A stretch of DNA of 6,379 nucleotides from Verrucomicrobiota bacterium (GTDB taxonomy: Bacteria > Verrucomicrobiota > Verrucomicrobiia > Limisphaerales > DSYF01), in contig JALOTU010000307.1 in NCBI GenBank assembly GCA_025457725.1, positions 1 through 6,379 on the forward strand. Reading direction: 5' to 3'. The notes beneath the pieces are model-generated. The model made no database searches. It was not told where the DNA came from and was given only the letters and a program-made list of their open reading frames with translations. Shown one piece after another: positions 3,768-6,379 of this stretch (its first letter is position 1; each line of letters starts with the position of its first letter). Made by a program: the position numbers and the translations under genes.

Positions 3768-6379
3768 ATGAGGCCCGTAGTCAGCGCCGCCGCCGGTGGA
3801 TGGATGCTCCTGGCGATGCTGCCGGCAGCCCCGGCCAGTGATTCCGTGCACCTCGCCTACCACTGGCATCTGCATCAACCCATTTACTGGCCGGAACTCA
3901 ATCCGTTCGCCCCCCAAACCTCGCCCCCCAAACCAATCGCTATCAGTTCGCCGGCGATTCCATCAATCTCAAGCTCTCCAACACCGGCAACTACTATCCG
4001 GGTTCGACGGACAAGCATCCGCGCAACGCGCTGGTCAGCGGGGACGGCGGCGAGTTCGACGCGGTGTTCGACAAGGCGGACCGGGTGAACGCGTACCAGT
4101 CCGGCGGCCGGGATTCGATCAACACGATTCTCTCCCACCCCGACGGCGGGGCGTCCGTCAGCTACTCGGGCTCGCTGCAGGAGAACATCTGGAGCCTCGG
4201 CAAGGACAATCGCTACGGCTACAGCCCGGGCTGGAACGCAGGCTACACCCAGGCTCGCGGTTCAACCCCCACCTACCGGACCTCAGGCGGTTATCCCCGG
4301 GCCGACATGCTGGGCATGACGTATCATCATTCCTTCGGCCCGCTGCTGCCCAAAAGTGTGTTGCGCAAGGAAATCCAGATCTTCCGCGAAATTTGGTGGA
4401 AGAGCTGGGGCGGCAACAGCAATCAGAGCGATCACTCGAAGGGATTCTGGCCGATCGAATGCGCCTTCTCGCGCCACATGATCCCCGTCCTCGTCGAGGA
4501 GGGCTACGAGTGGACCATCGTGGCCAACAGCCACCTGGCCCGCACCTGCACCAATTACCTCGAGGTTGCCCAACGCGGCAACAGCGGATGGAACATGGAC
4601 CCGCCCAACCGCGCCGATCAACTGGGCCCCTACGTGCCGGCCAACCAATGGTGGAGCGGGACGCTCGACGGCCGGGGCGGCGCGTTCCCCGCCCCCTTCG
4701 CCTACCAGGCACATCGCACCAAATACGTGAACCCCGAAACCGGCGCCGAAAGCAGCATCACCGTCGTGCCCATGGGGGACCTGCTTAGCTATCAAAACGG
4801 ATTCAGCCCGATGGGCACCGGCGACATCGACGCACACATCGCCCCGTTCAACGATCCCGCCCATCCCAGCCTGGTCCTGATGGCGCACGATGGCGACAAC
4901 GCGTGGGGCGGTGGCAGCAGCTATTACCAAGGTTCCGTGAAGGATCTGTTCAACGCGGCGGCGGGCAAGGGGTATCGCCCGACCACCATCCAGCAGTTCC
5001 TGGCCGATCATCCGCCGCCTGTCACCGATGTGGTTCACGTCGAGGACGGGGCCTGGGTGAATGCCGGCAACGACTGGGGTCATCCCCAGTTCATCAACTG
5101 GCTCTGGCCCCCGACGCGGTCGCCCGGTGATCCGGGTTACAACCCCAATGATCCGCGGACCTGGTACGATATCGAGAACGGATGGGCGGAGGACTGGCGC
5201 AATTGGGCGGTGCTGATGGCGGGCGCCAATTACTGCGAGACCGCCGAACAGATCACGGTCGACACCGGCGGTTCCGTGCAGGCGGCCAGGATTCAGGAAC
5301 CCGTCCAGAAGAATGGCGCCAGCAATAATCCGAACCCCGCCGAGCAGGCGTGGCACTTCTACCTGGGAGGGCTCGACAGCGGGTTCATGTACTACGGCAC
5401 CTCCCTTGATGATGAGGTCAAACAAACGCTGGCCGTCAACCGTGCCATTGCCTTCGCCACCAATGTCATCGGCGACGGGTCGCTCGATCAGACGCCCCCC
5501 ACCGTTTTGAAACCGCAACGCTTTCCCTGGAATCCCGGCGGCAAAGGCTGGGGCCCGCTCACCGGGTACAAGGCGGTCGGGTTTGACGGCCAGCCGGCTT
5601 ACTCCTGCGACTTCCACATCTGGACGCATGTTTACGATGTAAGCGGGGTGACCAACGTCGCCCTGCTGGTGCGCCAGGACCAGGACGGGGTGAATCCCCT
5701 GGACAACAACGACAACGAGACCTACGCGGGCGGGCCCGGGGTGGGCGCCTGGACGGCGCTGCCCATGACCCGCCGGATTGTGCCGACCGGCAACGTGAAC
5801 AATGATCCCAACATCAGCTTCTTCCTGCTCCCCGCCGCCATCGCCGACCAATACTGGGCGAGAGTGGCCGGCTACACCAACGCGCTGCTGGATTATTACA
5901 TCGAGGCCACCGACAGCCGCGGCAACCGTCATCGCAGCGACATCCAGCATGTGTGGGTGGACGAGGGCTCGGGCGAATCCAGCGTCACCGGGCCGCGCGT
6001 GAGCGTGACTCCCCATCCGCCGGTTGCCGGAGCGCCGGCAACGCTGGCCTACGACGCCAGCGCCGGCCCCCTCTCCAGCGCCAGTCCCGTTTTTCTGCAT
6101 CTCGGGTGGAACAACTGGAGCACCGTGCTGAATCCCGATTCAGCCATGACCTTCAACGCCGCCTCCAACGTCTGGGAGTTGACCGTCACCGTTCCGGCAA
6201 ATGCGGCTCAACTGGATTGCGCATTCAACAACGGTGCCGGCGCCTGGGATAACAATGCGGGTCAGGACTGGCATTTCGCCGTCACCAACCACGGGGCGGT
6301 GCCGACCAACCTTCCGCCCTTCACCATGGACGGCGCGCTGGATTTCGCCGGCTACCAATGGAACACCAACGGGCCCACC
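3768..6379 (+). CDS. Secreted GH57-like alpha-glucan hydrolase with CBM25, frameshifted near the N-terminus (3' end outside window)
   Basis: Residue numbers assume that one copy of the 14-bp duplication at 3907-3934 is removed, giving 866 codons to the window edge with no stop. A signal peptide (about residues 1-24, WMLLAMLPAAPAS) is followed by VHLAYHWHLHQPIYWPELN, the GH57 region 1 motif with HQP at 36-38. GFWPIECAFS places E226 as the likely nucleophile. D333 in MGDLLSYQNGF is a possible catalytic acid, less sure because its spacing is off by one. LMAHDGDNAW (about 366-375) resembles the late GH57 motif. A beta-rich region follows, then a CBM25 starch-binding domain at about 755-838 with VFLHLGWNNW at 770 and WDNN at 822-825. 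As sequenced, the start frame continues only to the stop at 4088, and the GH57 body is in another frame. A weak GGGAG (3751-3755) lies 12 bases before the ATG. The likely role is degradation of extracellular or periplasmic starch or glycogen. Confidence 0.82.
3907..3934 (+). repeat. Perfect 14-bp tandem duplication causing a frameshift
   Basis: TCGCCCCCCAAACC occurs twice back to back (3907-3920 and 3921-3934) inside the GH57-like gene. Fourteen is not a multiple of three, so the second copy moves the downstream body out of frame with the signal peptide and HQP motif. With one copy the junction reads NPFAPQTNRYQF and the frame stays open to the window edge. Confidence 0.95.

Noticed and set aside
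3240..3917. 225-codon minus-strand frame in the divergent region
   Set aside because: It overlaps the DUF5989 gene in another frame, crosses two repeat elements and has no family resemblance.
3907..3935. Programmed -1 ribosomal frameshift on the C6 runs
   Set aside because: The in-frame codons (CCC CCC AAA) do not give clean re-pairing in the -1 frame, and removing one duplicate explains the frame exactly. A duplication lesion is the simpler reading.
3796..4788. 330-codon plus-strand frame
   Set aside because: It is a third-frame shadow of the GH57-like gene; its composition is Arg/Pro/Gln-rich and it contains none of the GH57 motifs.
4283..6100. 605-codon open frame on the minus strand
   Set aside because: It lies opposite the GH57-like gene, has low-complexity Gly/Val/Ala/Arg/His composition and no domain. 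It is a GC-rich antisense shadow.

Overview
The window is GC-rich, gene-dense bacterial DNA with five protein genes. Three things point to a Gram-negative from the Verrucomicrobiota (Pedosphaera/Limisphaera-like): the style of the large secreted starch-active proteins, weak Shine-Dalgarno sites, and intergenic palindromic repeats built on a GCGGACATTCCTGTCCGC core. That placement rests on family resemblance and recollection, not on a search.

Layout. (1) Bases 1-543, minus strand: the N-terminal 181 codons of a secreted GH13 alpha-amylase/branching-enzyme-like protein with a CBM48 domain; it runs off the left edge. (2) Bases 544-744: non-coding, with a small perfect hairpin. (3) Bases 745-3339, minus strand: a three-gene set read right to left. 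It consists of a 50-residue single-pass membrane protein (DUF5989 type), a 605-residue NodU/CmcH-family carbamoyltransferase, and a 132-residue three-helix membrane protein of the SxtJ type. A 216-bp gap holding a palindromic repeat separates the last two. (4) Bases 3340-3767: the divergent intergenic region, with a second copy of the palindromic repeat, a small hairpin and an element that folds into a perfect three-way junction. (5) Bases 3768-6379, plus strand: a large secreted GH57-like glycoside hydrolase with a CBM25 starch-binding domain, running off the right edge.

The GH57-like gene is broken as written. A perfect 14-bp tandem duplication (3907-3934) shifts the reading frame. Removing one copy restores a continuous reading frame of 866 codons to the window edge. 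This is the clearest anomaly in the window.

How the genes fit together. The two flanking genes encode exported enzymes that should act on starch- or glycogen-like alpha-glucans outside the cytoplasm. The middle set matches the conserved neighbours of the saxitoxin-cluster carbamoyltransferase (SxtI with SxtJ and SxtK). In most bacteria it probably O-carbamoylates a cell-surface or secreted sugar or metabolite at the membrane. Whether it works with the starch enzymes or is only their neighbour cannot be told from this window.
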